Origin: Sipunculus nudus
Lineage: Eukaryota; Annelida; Sipuncula; Golfingiida; Sipunculidae
Direction of reading: 5' to 3'
NCBI GenBank assembly: GCA_026874595.1
Contig: CM049313.1
Coordinates: forward strand, 59,353,159 to 59,417,158
Length of the DNA stretch: 64,000 nucleotides
Part shown: positions 13,081 through 26,761 of the stretch, in pieces
How positions within the stretch are numbered: the stretch's first letter is position 1
How the letters are laid out: every line of letters begins with the position of its first letter
Program-made: the position numbers and the translations under genes
Notes under the pieces: model-generated
Told to the model about the DNA's origin: nothing
Seen by the model: the letters and a program-made list of their open reading frames with translations, nothing else
The model's database searches: none

Positions 13081-15200
13081 TGCCGCAGAAAAACCTTGTG
13101 AGTGGGATAACTCAAAAAATATTTCACTGATTTTTTTCAAACTTTACATTTGTATAGATAAAGGTAAGGGGACGAAGCCTATTTAAAATGGGGTCATGAC
13201 CTATGCTAGGAGAATGACCTTGACCTTGAATAGGTCCATTATTGCTGAAAATAACACAAATTCTTAAATATCTCAAGTAAGCTTGCATGGACTGGTCTAA
13301 AAATTAAGGTGACCGAAGATCTAGGATAGCCTTGTGATATACCGGAAACAGGTGGCGCCACCTATTATCCTTTTCTTGTTTTTACGCCTTTTAATACCCC
13401 CATAATTGCCACTTGACAGTACTGTAAGCATTATAAGTCAAAAACTAATGGACAGATTTCTTTCATATTATGCACATGTAGAGAGATGGGCTATGGGATG
13501 AGGTCTGTTTACATTTGGGTCATGACCTTCACCATGAGAGTGGCCTTGACCTTTAATGTGTCCATATTTGGTGAAAATCACACACCTCTTATGATATCTC
13601 GAGTGTTGATAGCCATATGGATTTCAAACGTGACTTATGTATGGCCCACTACTAAAGTAAGAACCCTATAGGTTCTAGGGTCCTGAGGTCTAAGGTCAAG
13701 GTCACTGGACTTGCATCTTACAAGATACTGTGGATGCATTTTAAGCCAAACTTTCAAGGTCTTCCATCTTGAATATATAGCTCACTTGCCAATAGTGGAT
13801 GATCCATATCAATTTTGGGGTCACAAGAACAAAGGTCAAGGCCACAGGAGCTATATGTCAAAAAATTAGTTTCTGGATGATAATTCCTGCTTTTATTGAT
13901 GTATTGATTTCAATCTTGACTTATATATGTCCCATTGAAAAAGCAAGACTCCAATTGATTTTGGGGTCATGGGGTCAAAGGTCAAGGTCACAGGACACAT
14001 CTTTAAAAAGATTGTGGATGCATTTTCAGCCAAACATTTCATCTCAGACCTTTCATCTTGCACATATAGTTCATCTGCCAATAGAGGAAGACCCCTATCA
14101 ATTTTGAGGTCACAAGGTCAAAGGTGAAGGTCACAGGAGCCATCTGACCAAAAATTAGTTTCTGGATGATAATTCCTGCTTTTATTGATGTATGGATTTC
14201 AAACTTGACTTGTATATGACCCATTGGAAAAGCAAGACCTGAATTGATTTTGGTGTCATGAGGGCAAAGGTCAAGGTCACAGGACATCTTTAAAAAGATT
14301 GTGGATGCATTTTCAGCCAAACAATTTATATCAGACATTTCATCTTGCACATATAGATCACCTGCCAAGGTGGAACACCCCTATCAATTGTGAGGTCACA
14401 AGGTCAAAGGTGAAGGTCACAGGAGCCATCTGTCAAAAAATTAGTTTCTGGATGATAATGCCTGCTTTTATTGATGTATGGATTTCAAACTTGACTTGTA
14501 TATGTCCCATTGGAAAAGCAAGACCCGAATTGATTTTGGGATCATGAGGTCAAAGGTCAAGGTCACAGGACACATCTTCAAAAAGATGTGGATGCATTTT
14601 CAGCCAAACATTTCATCTCAGACATTTCATCTTGCACATACAGTTCCCCTGCCAATAGAGGAAGACGCCTGTCAATTGTGAGGTCACAAGGTCAAAGGTG
14701 AAAGTCACAGGAGCCATATGTCCAAAAATTATTTCCGGAGATGATAATGCAAGCTTGGATTAATATATGGATTTCAAACCTGACTTATATATGGCCCATC
14801 AATAAATCTAGACCTCTATTGATTTATATATAAAAGTGGATGATCAATATCAATTTTGGGGTCACAAGGTCAAAGGTCAAGGCCACAGGAGCCATCTGTC
14901 CAAAAATTAGTTTCTGGATGATAATTCCTGCTTTTATTGATGTATAGATTTCAAACTTGACTTATATATGTCCCATTGAAAAAGCAAGACCCCGATTGAA
15001 TTTTGGGTCATGAGGTCAAAGGTCAAGGTCACAGGACCAACATCTTCAAAAAGATTGTGGATTGATAGATGGAAGAAACAATAATTGCTTGCCAAGTGTC
15101 AGTATATGCTGCTAAAAATGGGGGCCTATTCTTAAAGGGGGGTGGGGGGCCTACTATGTCTGGGGATACTCTGGCACCTGCGGTGCCAAGAAATATCTAG
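13081..15200 (+). mobile_element. Non-autonomous Helitron, 5'-truncated, with AGGTCA-rich ~290-bp core repeats
   Basis: Homologous to 35598-37666 from 'gccgcagaaaaaccttgtga' (about 13083) to the end. The 3' end has the stem TGGCACC/GGTGCCA, then CTAG at 15197-15200 and a T. The first ~60 bases seen in the other copy are absent. The core has three to four units of about 290 bp. Each holds two AGGTCA-type clusters, including the triple half-site AGGTCAAAGGTCAAGGTCA at 14547-14565. There is no coding capacity. Confidence 0.75.
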
Positions 15201-18200
15201 TTCACTATGTTTTAACCAGACATATATGATAAGAATTTATGGCAATGTAGAAAGTTTAAACAAAATTGGCATATAGGTTCTGCAACAATTTTACTAGTTG
15301 TGAATCACAGCCCATGATGTTGCAGGTCATGCTTGGCAGCTGAGCGTCATGACCCATGGGTCACTTGTTCTTTCATGTGGTAGGTGTTATATGAAAGTAT
15401 ATTAAAAGAGCTAGAGATTGATCTGGTTAATTTCAAGTGTTATAAAAAATGATGAAAATATTTGCATCCTCCGTGAGCGTTATAGTGTGGTCCTTGATAC
15501 AAGATGCAAAGGCACTCTGATATTGTTTATAGACTCTATCATGCTCTCTTCTGTTATGCCATAGCATAGGGATGAAGTGGCACTAGAAGGTCCCCTAACC
15601 AACATTGGTTTGAATCTGGAATGGATCCTATTATATTTTCCCTTGATAAAAATAATTTTATATGTAATGTCTGTTCTGTGACACTTGACAGAAGGTCCCT
15701 AACCTGATCCCTCTGTCATTGCCTCGAAGACAAAATAGTGAAATTTGTATGAATAATAGATTTGAATAAAAAAAAATCTGTAAAGATAATAGATTTATTA
15801 ATCGTGTTATATGAAAGTCACTAAACTTCATAAAACATACTGAATTATGTAGCACCTCAATTCCTCTTATTAACAGTGTACATGGCATATGAATAATTCA
15901 GCTGATACTTCCAAGAGCCGAAGACAAAAACCTTGTGGTGAAGCTTTATTAAACAATATCCCAAGGTGCCATGTAGTTTATGTGGTGCCCTTACACTGCA
16001 GGGTATGGTTGACTGTGTCAGCAGAGGTTAATCTTTTACTTGCATAATGATTAAATATTTAAGGGAATGATAAAGCCAGCTATCACCTTCTTTTTCTATG
16101 GAAATTTAGTGAATTTAGGCTTACCCTGCTAACATATTATGGAACTCTTTGTAATTAATGCTAGGACAAGTTCTTATAATACCTCTTTGACTGATGTGAA
16201 AGGCTGTTTATGTACAAGCTGTTATAGTCCATTTCACCACCTGCTGTCCACCTGTTTTTTGTAGATGATTTTCTTAAAAGTTTATATTTTTCAATATTTT
16301 CCAGGAAAACAACATATGGAAGTGACAACCTAATATGGCAGTCTAGAATTTTACTATAAATTTATGTTTCACAACATTTAAGTCTCTTTATCATGATCTG
16401 GTAGATATGGTGTGTCCCTCCATAAGTAGCCATCTTTGTTTTAGCTGGTTATATATTTTAGATTGTTTACATGGGATCATCCAATCAGCAGCTGTCAGTT
16501 GAGACTGTTTTTGCATGTGACCAATGACCTTGACTGCCATTAGTGGGTCTGATAGGTTGTAAAATGTAGACTGATTTCTCATATTTTTAGAAAATTCTGT
16601 TACTCAAATAAGGCATAAGGTAGGAATTTAGTTACCTTGTTGAAAATTAGGTTCTGTAATCTTCTCCTCTACACTATATTTGTTTCCCTTGAGATGTACC
16701 TAATAAAAAATTTTCATAGCAAAAAACAGGTGGACAAGAGGGGGTGAAACAGACTATAGTAAACACAACAAATAGAAGAACCATGCTTGTAAACTAAGAT
16801 GAATGGTTGCATATGTGTCGAGGTTAAAAGGTCACCATTTGTTAAATGCCCTGTGCAAAACTCTGGTTTGTCTGATTTGCCAGTAAATGTCCTTGTTGAA
16901 GGTGTTTTATTTTGGTGGCGCCCCCCCCCCCCCACATGTTGTGAACAGGTGGATATAAACAAATATGGATATATATGTACAGCCTATGTGCTGTAGGATT
17001 GGCATTTTCTAGCCTATTTTTTCAAGAGGTTGCACTTTATAGAATTCAGATATTGAAAAAGGCCCCTTTAAGCAAATTTTTGACATCTTGACATTGAGAA
17101 AACCCTGTCGGATATAAATGCAGAGATAATATCCCTTAATGGAATAAAGCACATGCAGTCTCTAGCATTATGATGTCATTGTGTGCCTGGCTTTAATGGC
17201 ACAATTATCAAATGTTTAATGATATGTTTCAAGTCATAACATATATTTGATCATTAAAAAAATCTTGTATGTAGGATAGCTTTAGAAATAAATAAATAGC
17301 ATATTCTCTAGCTTAATAATGACTATGGCATTCAGGTTTTTTGGCTTTTACTCCCATAATGATTAAATATTAAATGATTTATATCCTGTCGAAGAGTGCA
17401 CAATTTAGTATTATAAAAGCATATTTTATACATGGACAGGATATACTGTGTAGCCTTGTGGCAATATATTTTGTATGCCAACTTGTATATTGATTAAATA
17501 TTGAATGATATGTAACAAGCCTTAGTGTGCAGGGATTGGGAGCATCATATCTCTCATAGAGCTGTCAGGTTGTCAGCAATGCTGACAGCCCAGGGCTGAG
17601 TTGACAGTTAATATCTCTGCAACTGAGAGCTGCTGCACCAGCCCTGCTGCAGTCTCCTGAGTGCTGGCAGCATGAGGACCGATATTGATACACTGTGTTT
17701 AGTATCCAGGCCTGCTGCTGTTGAAGCACTCACTGAGACCAGCTAGCAGTTTATGAAATTTTAACAGCTTCTGATCACAATCCAGCAGCCTAGATTTGTA
17801 TTGCAGTGCTGTATGTTGCAGATATCAGCATTACCATGCAGCCAATTGTTTTGTTTAATGAGGACTGAAATGGCTTGGTTTTATTACTCCATCATCCTGA
17901 ACCTCCTTCCATCTGGGCTGGTACAGAGTGGGATCTATATTCTGTTTAAGCTGCTGCTATTTCTGCCCAAGCCTGCGCAGTGGGCTGTCCGCAAAAGAAA
18001 CACTGTCCAATGTATTAGGAAGCGATGTGCTATAGTTGGAATCGGTGTGGCAGTGATCATCGGGGGAAGGTCTTGTTTGTTGTGTGTATTGATAATATGT
18101 CACTTGGTTCAGATTGTGTCTAAGGAATAGTAGGAGATGCTGCAGCTTGGTCCCTGGAGGCCAGCCACATCTCTCTGCTGGCCTTGGGTAATCTTTATGC

Positions 18201-19641
18201 CCAACTTATTGTTCATGTGATCCATGACATATTGTATTTTACATATGAGCAAGATGACTCAAGCTTTTAGCTTGTGATGGCACATGTATATTTTCAAATG
18301 CAACAAAGGGTGAAGTGCAACTACATATTATTAGAATAAATTGATAAAAACATTCAAGCATAAATATAATGTGCACATTATTATCATTATTTAAGACATA
18401 TATGAAAGACGGAGTTCATCATTTTATCTTGATAATTTAACAGTGATATAACACATTGACCACTGATGTTTTCATAAAGATGTATACTGAAATATATGGT
18501 AAATCTGGTTTAGTAGAAAAAATTGATAAATGAACATATTCTTATCAACAAACATTAGAGTATTTGTTTTCTAGTAATTATCCTATTGCAAAAAAATTGT
18601 AAGAACACAATGAATGTTAAAAAAGTTAATCAAGTACAAAAAGACAGTCCTAAGATAATGATCAAAATGAAAATAAATAGGTTGCAAGATAACAAGTTAC
18701 AAATAAATATTTTTTATATTTATTATAAAAAGTCTCTTACTATTTTTAATGAATATCTATTAAATGCACAGATTTTTTTAACACTGCCTGGAAAATTACA
18801 CATTACACAAGTTAAGGATATCAGTTAAATCTAGTTAAAACTTCAACATAAGATTTTTTTTGGGGCATACATGTGTGCTGTCATATTTCAGATACATGAT
18901 CACCAGCCAGCCATTTTAGAGTTCCTTCATGTACATCATCTCAAGAAACATTCAAGGAGTTGCTGTAAATTTATTTAACATATAGTCTCTATGAGTGAGG
19001 ATATGTTATTGTATTTCAGAACCAACAAAAATCTTATTTTTGTTCATCAGGCAGACATTTTTGAATTCCTTCATCAGATTAACTGCTATGAGATTTTATT
19101 TCATGTCTGGTCGGGTAGAGAATACGCCCAGGAAATTCTGTATGGCCAACAGGCAGCCATTTTGAAATTCCTGGTATTATTATTTGCTATAATTCATTGT
19201 GCCTGTCATCACTACTTTGAATATTAATGAACACACATGGCAGGGAGTCCTGGGATGAAGGAGATATTAATAAAAAAAAAAGCACTTCTCACAGAGGCAT
19301 ATAGATCTGTGGAGCATGTGAATTAACATGACATAATTGAAAGGTGCATATAAAAAAAAATTCAAATTCAAATTTGACTACCCACTTTCAGTTAAATTTC
19401 CAAATTATCTGTAGATAAATTCAAGTGTCCCATAGAAAAATTATTCTTCGACTGGTCAATTCCAGGTAAAAAAATTACCTATACTGCCTCTTGTTGAATT
19501 TCCATGTGACTGTTTGCAAGGGGGGGGGGGGGGGGGGTTACAGTTTTAATATGCATCTTTATTCATTTTCATTATAATACACTGTGTAATATTCAGTACT
19601 GTGTTTATTTGAATGAGTAACATTGCATGTTTTTGTTGCAG
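15201..19641. other. Non-coding stretch upstream of the first CRTC exon in the window
   Basis: Holds an isolated pearl-like 3' terminus (15336-15370: CAGCTGAG, palindrome TGACCCATGGGTCA, CTTGTT), poly-C (16921-16933), poly-G (19520-19537) and degenerate dispersed-repeat units at 18890-19180. The segment 17560-18130 is richer in GC and contains a 109-codon frame with no recognisable similarity, so it is not called as a gene. I looked for the N-terminal CRTC exons here and did not find them. Confidence 0.5.
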
Positions 19642-19733
19642 AACAAATTCAGACTCAGCTCTACACACGAGTGCCATGACACAACAGGCAGATCCAAATC
19701 AGAGTCCAAACACACCGCCTACCCATCGTAGGG
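19642..19733 (+). CDS. CRTC: CRTC exon A: SIK/AMPK phosphosite block
   Basis: CREB-regulated transcription coactivator, first exon in the window. The acceptor is tttttgttgcag and the donor GG|GTAATT. The first base finishes a split codon, most simply Arg. The exon then reads TNSDSALHTSAMTQQ and ends THRRG plus one base. (R)TNSDSALH is the family's hallmark regulatory site. In vertebrate CRTC2 the matching serine (Ser171) is phosphorylated by SIK/AMPK kinases and bound by 14-3-3, which keeps the protein in the cytoplasm. The matching codon here is 19649-19651, and Leu at +4 fits the kinase consensus. The preceding ~150 residues (CREB-binding domain, nuclear import region) lie outside the window. 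The downstream phase (1 base over) matches exon B. Confidence 0.95.
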
Positions 19734-20020
19734 GTAATTGTCACAACATTTGCGGTAAACCATATACAATATGCAAGCTTTTCCCAGCAGATATAAAGGC
19801 TGTAATGGTTCTGAATACATGGCATATATACGTTCATTCAGGGAGAAAGGGAGAGAATTATAGTTTTATGTTTAAGTTTGTTATAGCTTTGTTACCATAG
19901 CAATAACAAGGACACCCTGGAACCATATACTCAAGAAATAATGAATAATTATTTATTCCTACTTAAAACTGCACGAAGTTGTATTGGTATGAGGGACAAA
20001 CCTAATTTTTGCATGAACTA

Positions 20021-23000
20021 CCTTAAATCCTGTTTCTATCGCCGCGGCCTTAAAAACAAACTCAAAATCGAAAATCTCAACTTTTTTTCTGAACTCGGGA
20101 TGCGGCCTTAAATAGATGGTTTAACGGAAATGAACTGTGAGAAGAACACTCTACTGGACATGGAGCGCCTTTGGGCGATTATAGGTCAAACACAATAAAG
20201 GAAATACTCTTTGTAGTCAAAGAATTTTTGTTTTAATTGTATAGTCTATCATATAAAATATAATATAGTTCATATGAAATATAGTAATTATTTGAATACA
20301 AATTGTTATTTTAAATGTAAACATTGAACAATAACAACATTGATATGAAAGATTATTCAGGGTGAAGACTGGTGGTGATGTCTGTTGGACAAATTTGGTA
20401 TTACCGTTCAACCGTTCATAACTTTGACACAGCCGGATTGCCTCAGATTCAATGATGTTTACTTCTGGTTAATCATTGTTTTTTATACGATATATTTTCA
20501 CGGATACTTGGTATGCTTTTTAATACTGTTAGAGGGGAACCTGCTTGTGGATATAAATGGAAGAACATGTCACCACTGCTGATGGAATTTGGTGAATATA
20601 CAGATTTTATAGGACTCGCATGCCGTGCCGTATTCTGTTTGCAACCGATTTTCCATATTTTGGATAAAAAAATATTCTGCTCGTACTTTTTAAGTCAATG
20701 TATGTTTTTATTCTTAAATTAATATTTTGAAATCTTAATCTATGATGAAAAATCAATTTTCTTGAATTACTCGGGAGATTCGAATCATTTTCATATCAGG
20801 TATTGTCATTGTCACATCGTACATTGATACATCGCTCCATGTCCCAACTTGCTGGTGCGTTAAAAAAAATTGCCGGTCCGGTGAACTAAATATCAAAATA
20901 ACTGGTACCTTATCGAGATATGAACATACAGGAAACATGACGCGTGAAAACGTGATTTTAAAGTGAAATTAAAGTGGCTCATCGAGGTAAAATATTTTTT
21001 TTCACAAGAAGAAAGTTTCCCTGTGGGTGTCATCTTGTCAAGTCAGCGTTCGCGCATGGCACGCTGAGACGGAATTGTTGGCTGTTCTGTTTACCACCCA
21101 ACGCATACAGCCTTTTGAAATATATTCCTAGCAGAACACCGGGGGGGTTTATGCACATGGCGGCACTCAAACTTGATATGAAAACAGTCCTCAACTATTA
21201 TTGGACTATTTAAGATGTCAGCTATTTATTCATTTAACATTCTTTACAAATAAACGTTGCTAAATAATGCAGCAAAGGAGTTTTATGTAAGTGTTTATTT
21301 CCGTGCGAAGCGGGCAGCTGTGTGTTACAGCAGGGGGTTTTAAACGTATTATTTGGTGATAATTACCAAGATTTTTTAGCTCAGCTGACTATAAGTCATC
21401 TGAGCTATAGTCGTGGTCCATTGTCCGTCGTCCGTCCGTCCGTCCGTCCGTCCGTAGATGTGGCACGTTTTGAAACCGTGAGACCTAGGAATCCAAAATT
21501 CAGCATAATGTTAAATGTCCCCAAGATCTCCTACCAAGCCGAAAACTGGGTCTTTGCGACTTCATTCCTTTGAGAAATTAAGGAAAAACCTCAATTTTTT
21601 ATTAAAAACCTATTTTCTCACTTCAGGACTGCCTAATATCAAAACCACTCATCTGTTTTTCGTCATATTTCCTATAAATAATCCTCTATATAATTCCTAT
21701 GTATATGCCAGAAATTAGGTCTGTATTATATAATTTAAAAAAGTTATGGGCCCAAACATAATGCATTTTGTAAATAATCAGGAAAGAAATTTTATCACTT
21801 AACACAAAACTTGTTAAAGCTAAGCTCTTTTTTTCCAGTAATATTTCTTTTATTAATCAAAATTAAATTGTATACCCAAAATTAGATCAAAATCTTTTAA
21901 ATTTTTTAAAATATTAGCAAAAATAAAAAATTGGTACCTTAAATTTTGCCCAACTTTGACCATGGCACGTTTTTTTCCTGTAACTGCGGTGGATTTAATT
22001 TTCACAGCATGTTTTAGTAAGCATTTCAACTGTTAACATTAAAAATTTGAAACCAGTTGATCAAAAACTGTAGATTTTATTTAAGTTTTCAAGCACCATG
22101 TCACATATTGCTAGTGTTATGCAGTTTGCTAGAGCTCAACTCCCGAGCTTCAGCTCTAAGTTCCTTAAATTTGGCATACAGTTAGATTTCTCCAAAATCC
22201 CCTACCATGCCAAGAATTTGGTCACTAGGACTTAATTCCTTTGAGATATCAATGAAAAACTTCATTTTTCCATTAAAGATCCATTGTTACACTTTAAGAC
22301 TGCCTAATATCACAACCACTGATCTGACTTTGATCATATATAATATACATATTTTTCTATACATTCGCTATGCACATGCCAGAAATGATGTCAGTATTGT
22401 GTATTTTTTTTAAGTTATGGGCCCAAACATAATGCACTTTGTAAAAAATCAAGAAATATATTTACTCCCTTAACAAGGGCATTGCTGAAGCTAGAGATTT
22501 TTTTGTCAGGGATGTAACATTAGTTAATCAAGATTCAATTGAATACCCAAAATTAGTTCTGAATTTTTCAAATTTTATAAGTTATTAGTATAAATATAAA
22601 ATTAGTACCTTAAATTTTGCCCAACTGTGACCATGGCATGTTTGTTTCCCGTGAGCACTGTTGATATAATTTTTATATCATGCACACATAAGGATTTCAT
22701 CTTTGTAGTTTAGAAAGCTGAAAGAAATTGGCCAAATATTGTAGCTTTTATTAATGTTTTTTATGAGACCCTGGTAGACTTTGGCTCTCTCCAGCCCCTC
22801 TTGAGTCACCTGTATGTTGACCTTGTTGACCTTTCATCAAATTATGCACGCTTGAGGCGAGAATCCAGGCAGCTTATGGCCAGCCACAGTTGATCCAGGT
22901 GTCCAACCCAACTCATCTAGTAGTTTTAACCAACAACATAACAATAAACAATAAATTAATAAATTTTTATTGGTTTTTAATAACAAATTAAAGAAAAATA

Positions 23001-24681
23001 GAAAAGGAATTTGTTAGTTTATAATAACAGGAAATTAACTTGCAGTTACTGATGATATAAGAATCTTGTATCGATGGGTAGAATGTCACATATTCCAAAT
23101 AACACCATGCAGTCACCTATGGCATTTTTCAGTTCATTTTTAATGATAAAGAAGTAAATCATATTATTCATTACTAATCATTAGGGATTATATGAAGGAA
23201 ATTAATGATAGACAAAGATGCAGTTGATAATATTAATCTAGATTCCTACTGTGTCTAGTGTGTACATTGATGTGAAATTAGTCCAAAATGAATTTTTTAC
23301 AGTTATTTTTTAATATAAATAAAAGCCATAAAACCAGGTACTTATTATCATTATTTAAATGTGTGAATTTTGAATATTCTGGATTCTCAACATCATTGTT
23401 TGGTGAAAACTGAATAAATACCAGACATGGTGCAAATACTTTGTAATTGTATTTAAATACGAATATGATTATGTACTCCATTATAAAATTTCTTGCATAA
23501 AGAATGGGAATTCAGGTAAAAATGAAAGTATATGAATACTTGTGCAAATACTTTCAAAATGTATTCATGAATGCATTCATGAATATATTCTTTAATATAT
23601 TTTAATAATCATATCAGTTATATTTCATTTTAAAAAATCAAAAGATTCTCTTATTATTTTTAATAAAAATTATATTTGGGACAATATTTGTAATTTTTTT
23701 AATAAATAGTTAAACTCTTAAATTATATGTTCTGCTTATAAGTTATATGGCCAAGTCAAAATTTGTGTGACAGTAGTACTCCATTTGTTAATAAAATAAA
23801 AGAAATCAATCCTCTTCCCTGTCTCTAAAGGTACTATCAAAATCATACATAAGCTAAACAACAACAACTCATAATACAGCTTATATTTATTACCACACAA
23901 AACCAGCATGTGCCTCATTTCTAAATCATATTTTTTGATCATATATAACAGCTGAGCGTCGTGACCCATAGGTCCCTTGTTTATAACCAGTTATATACCA
24001 CATGAAAGATATACATTTCAAGGTTCTACATTTTAATTTTTATATTCATACCACGAGCCTTTATTAAGTATACATGTGCAGGTTAATATTATTACAGTTT
24101 CAGCAGTCTTAACCTTCATGTTGCCCCATGAGCGCTACTGCGTGACAGTGTCTAATCGTGGATAGTTTTCAGGCTTTTGCATCAATAAATAAATGTATAA
24201 ACCTCCATTCAGTGTTCATATAATGGTCTTTGACAATTGCACGTACATGTAAAGAAGCGTTTTTGACGCAAACAAGAAGCGTTTTTTACATAACCACAAT
24301 ACAAATGAAATGATTCTTTCTCAAATGAATCTTTCCTTTTCTGATAAATGCCTTCTCGTCCATGCAAAAGTCGTTTGTGACATACCGATATTTTGTCCCT
24401 ATCTGGAATGTTAAATTTATTTAGAATACATAACCTGGCAACATATTTAACCTCTGTTATATATACTTTTTTCTTCCAGTCTTCATTAAAGCAGCTATGT
24501 CGTGATTTATTTTGCTATGTGCAGCTGATTATCGCTACCCTCGGTCCAGAGACAGAGTCAAGGTGCGGCCTTTAAGGGGGGTTTTGGGTATTTGGACCTT
24601 AGGGGGAGCTCCTTTGAGAGACCTTGCAAACTCAGGGTGCGGCTATAAATAGACGTGCGGCGATAAAAACAGGATTTACGG
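20021..24681. mobile_element. TA-flanked terminal-inverted-repeat element, split by a pearl-like insertion
   Basis: The left end (CCTTAAATCCTGTTTCTATC GCCGCGGCC) and the reverse complement of the right end (CCGTAAATCCTGTTTTTATC GCCGCAC) match closely, and both are flanked by TA (20019-20020 and 24682-24683). Sub-terminal GTGCGGC motifs repeat near the right end (24563, 24640, 24656). Without the nested element at 21372-23982 its length is about 2.05 kb. It shares ends and sub-terminal sequence with 44130-45676. A TA target duplication is typical of Tc1/mariner-type elements. No transposase frame is seen. Confidence 0.72.
21372..23982 (+). mobile_element. Pearl-like hairpin-ended element, type I
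   Basis: The 5' end is a near-perfect 29-base palindrome from AGCTCAGCTGACT to AGTCATCTGAGCT (21378-21406), followed by (GTCC)n (21425-21455). The core has two related halves, starting 'gtggcacgttttgaaaccgt' and 'gcagtttgctagagctcaac', which resemble each other through the 'cctaccatgcc', 'catgccagaaat' and 'ggcccaaacataatgca' blocks. The 3' end is CAGCTGAGCG, then an imperfect palindrome around GACCCATAGGTC, then CTTGTTT. The (GTCC)n tract plus core repeats is what is described for bivalve pearl elements. The hairpin ends recall Helentron-associated elements. That assignment is inference. Confidence 0.75.
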
Positions 24682-24683
24682 TA

Positions 24684-25299
24684 ACACAAAGCAAAGTTCC
24701 TGATATAGTTTCATTGAAAAATAACTATTTGATAAGGTCATGATTAATTACATGAGAATAATCTTTCAGAATTCTTTTTGTTTTGTATATTTTCTTAGTC
24801 CATGTTTAATATGGATCTTCTTAAATGTCCTTAAAGAAATATGGGGCTAATAAAGTAAGAGCACATTCATTCTGGATGAGCAATCATGTCTGAAATATGG
24901 CAAACAAATTTTAAAATATTTAATTGGAACATATGATGCTGAACTGGTGATCACTAAGTACTACTTGTCACTTTAAAGACTGTTAAATGAGTATTATTCA
25001 AATTGACGTGTGAACTTCACCAAGCTTATTAAAGTGAGCTGGGGTTTACTGTTACTTAAAGTTAAGTAAGTTGTGTGGTACACCTTTCTAAGAAGACCAC
25101 CTGTCTATTAAGACCAACCTTGCCTGAATGAACAGCATTCACATAAGTTATAACCGACTTGTCTAATAAGACCACCTGTTAAGTTTGACAGCTTTTTCTC
25201 TAGTCCCTCAGGTTGTCGTATTACACAGGTTTCACTTTATTCTTCTGATATCTTCAGTGTAATTTCATTTTGCTACATTTTGTGTCTTTTAATTTACAG
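24684..25299. other. CRTC intron A-B, 3' part
   Basis: Intronic sequence with nothing recognised until the polypyrimidine stretch and acceptor (ttttaatttacag) of exon B. Confidence 0.6.
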
Positions 25300-25367
25300 T
25301 AGCACAGCTGTCAAGTGACAACACATTACAAGCCACAGACCTCTCCCAGACGTGGGATCCTAAAAAA
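25300..25367 (+). CDS. CRTC: CRTC exon B
   Basis: The acceptor aatttacag ends at 25299 and the donor is AAA|GTGAGT. The first two bases complete a Val codon with the last base of exon A, then AQLSSDNTLQATDLSQTWDP and KK follow. The LSQ-WDPKK segment corresponds to the DKNLSKQAWDTKK-type stretch that follows the first phosphosite in vertebrate CRTC proteins. It ends in phase 0, as exon C requires. The exon is short, 68 bases, and no separate function is known for it. It is flanked by very long introns (5.6 kb before, 10.1 kb after). Confidence 0.93.
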
Positions 25368-26761
25368 GTGAGTAACGTTTTTTTTTCCAAATTCAAAGGA
25401 TCACTTAGCAAAAAAATGCCTCTTTTAACTATACGCTATTATCAGGGAAATCTTTTTATCTCTTAATTTTTGTGACCATCCATGAATGAATATCACCTGT
25501 CGGAGTTAATATTCTACATTTAAAATAATAAATTGTATTCATTATTTGTTGCAGTTATAAAAACATGTTATGGTGTCTCTTCATAGAAGATGTGATGAAA
25601 TTTTGAATGTATTGAATGCATATAATGCATATCAGAAAAATTTAACTGGGTCAAAACACACTAACTCATGTATCTTGACTAATGATATAAGCAGTATAGC
25701 TCCCTTATAATACAAGAATTCAGGTGTAACCAGAGGAGACATGTAGGTGAGAACTTAAGATGAGCGTTGAGATATAAGGTGTCATGGGTAATGTGTATCA
25801 AATTGATAATTTACAATTTTAAACACGAAACTCAAAAAGTACATGCTGTTTACATATTCAGACTTATAAATGTGTAATTTAATAAGGTAAATGTGGCACG
25901 AAATAAATACAATGTAACTTTTTCCATTCAGGTATCATACAGTTAGCCAAGAAAGTTATTTATAAATGCACTTTGTATTTCCTGCTGTGGAAGACTGTTT
26001 CTCATAATGTTGTAACATGTATACATACAATATCTGTGTTATCAGTCATACTGTGATGCTGGTGTATTGACCTGATGTAGGCAGTTTAACCATATCTGTC
26101 AGGATGTTTGAATTGTCTGTAAAGACCATAAAATCATTTGCATGTGGTAAGCAGTGGTGCTCAAACACTATCACAAGTAAATACAACCTCATATCTATAG
26201 ATATATAATTTATATGTGCTAGACAAATTTTAATGCCAAATGGCAGTGGCATTTACACATACATTTACAAATACTTCAATATAAAAAATGCAACCTCTTT
26301 TCTGTATGCCAGGATTTTATAAACATCCATGGACAACTGAGTGTCTTGACCCAATGGAACCTTGGTCTGCATGCTATGATTTTATAAACTACCATGGGCA
26401 GCTAAGCGTCATGGCCCATGGTTTCTTTGTTTTTGTATGCTTTGATTTTATAAACTTTCATTAATTAAATTTAGCTGGGTGAAGCACAATTCTGGCTTTA
26501 CTCTCATGGTCAGGGCTTGACATTAATAGGAAACTAGCACTGGCCTAAGGGCTCTGTAAAACCAAAATATAACTTGAGATTCCTTGGAAAACACTTTATG
26601 AATTTATTTTAGAAACTTTTTCAATCATCAGTTGATAAATTTAAGGCATGGCTGTGATAATTATTAGACCATTTCTGTTCAAATATCTAAAGTAAGATAT
26701 TGATTTAAGATAAAACATGAACTTGACCAGTTCTTAAATACCATACTAGGATGGGTTTTTT
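25368..26761. other. CRTC intron B-C, 5' part
   Basis: Non-coding. At 26300-26435 two degenerate pearl-like 3' ends lie in tandem: 'gattttataaac', a CATGG-type palindrome and 'cttgg' or 'ctttg', at ~78-bp spacing. No other structure was recognised. Confidence 0.55.

Noticed and set aside
16799..16996. 65-codon frame with a Pro run
   Set aside because: The Pro run comes from a poly-C tract; no other coding sign.
17801..18130. 109-codon frame in a GC-richer block as a membrane protein gene
   Set aside because: Hydrophobic but without homology, splice sites or a second exon; likely chance.
1..19641. N-terminal CRTC exons (CREB-binding domain)
   Set aside because: Searched for by eye; no segment with the expected motifs and splice sites was found, so they are probably upstream of the window.
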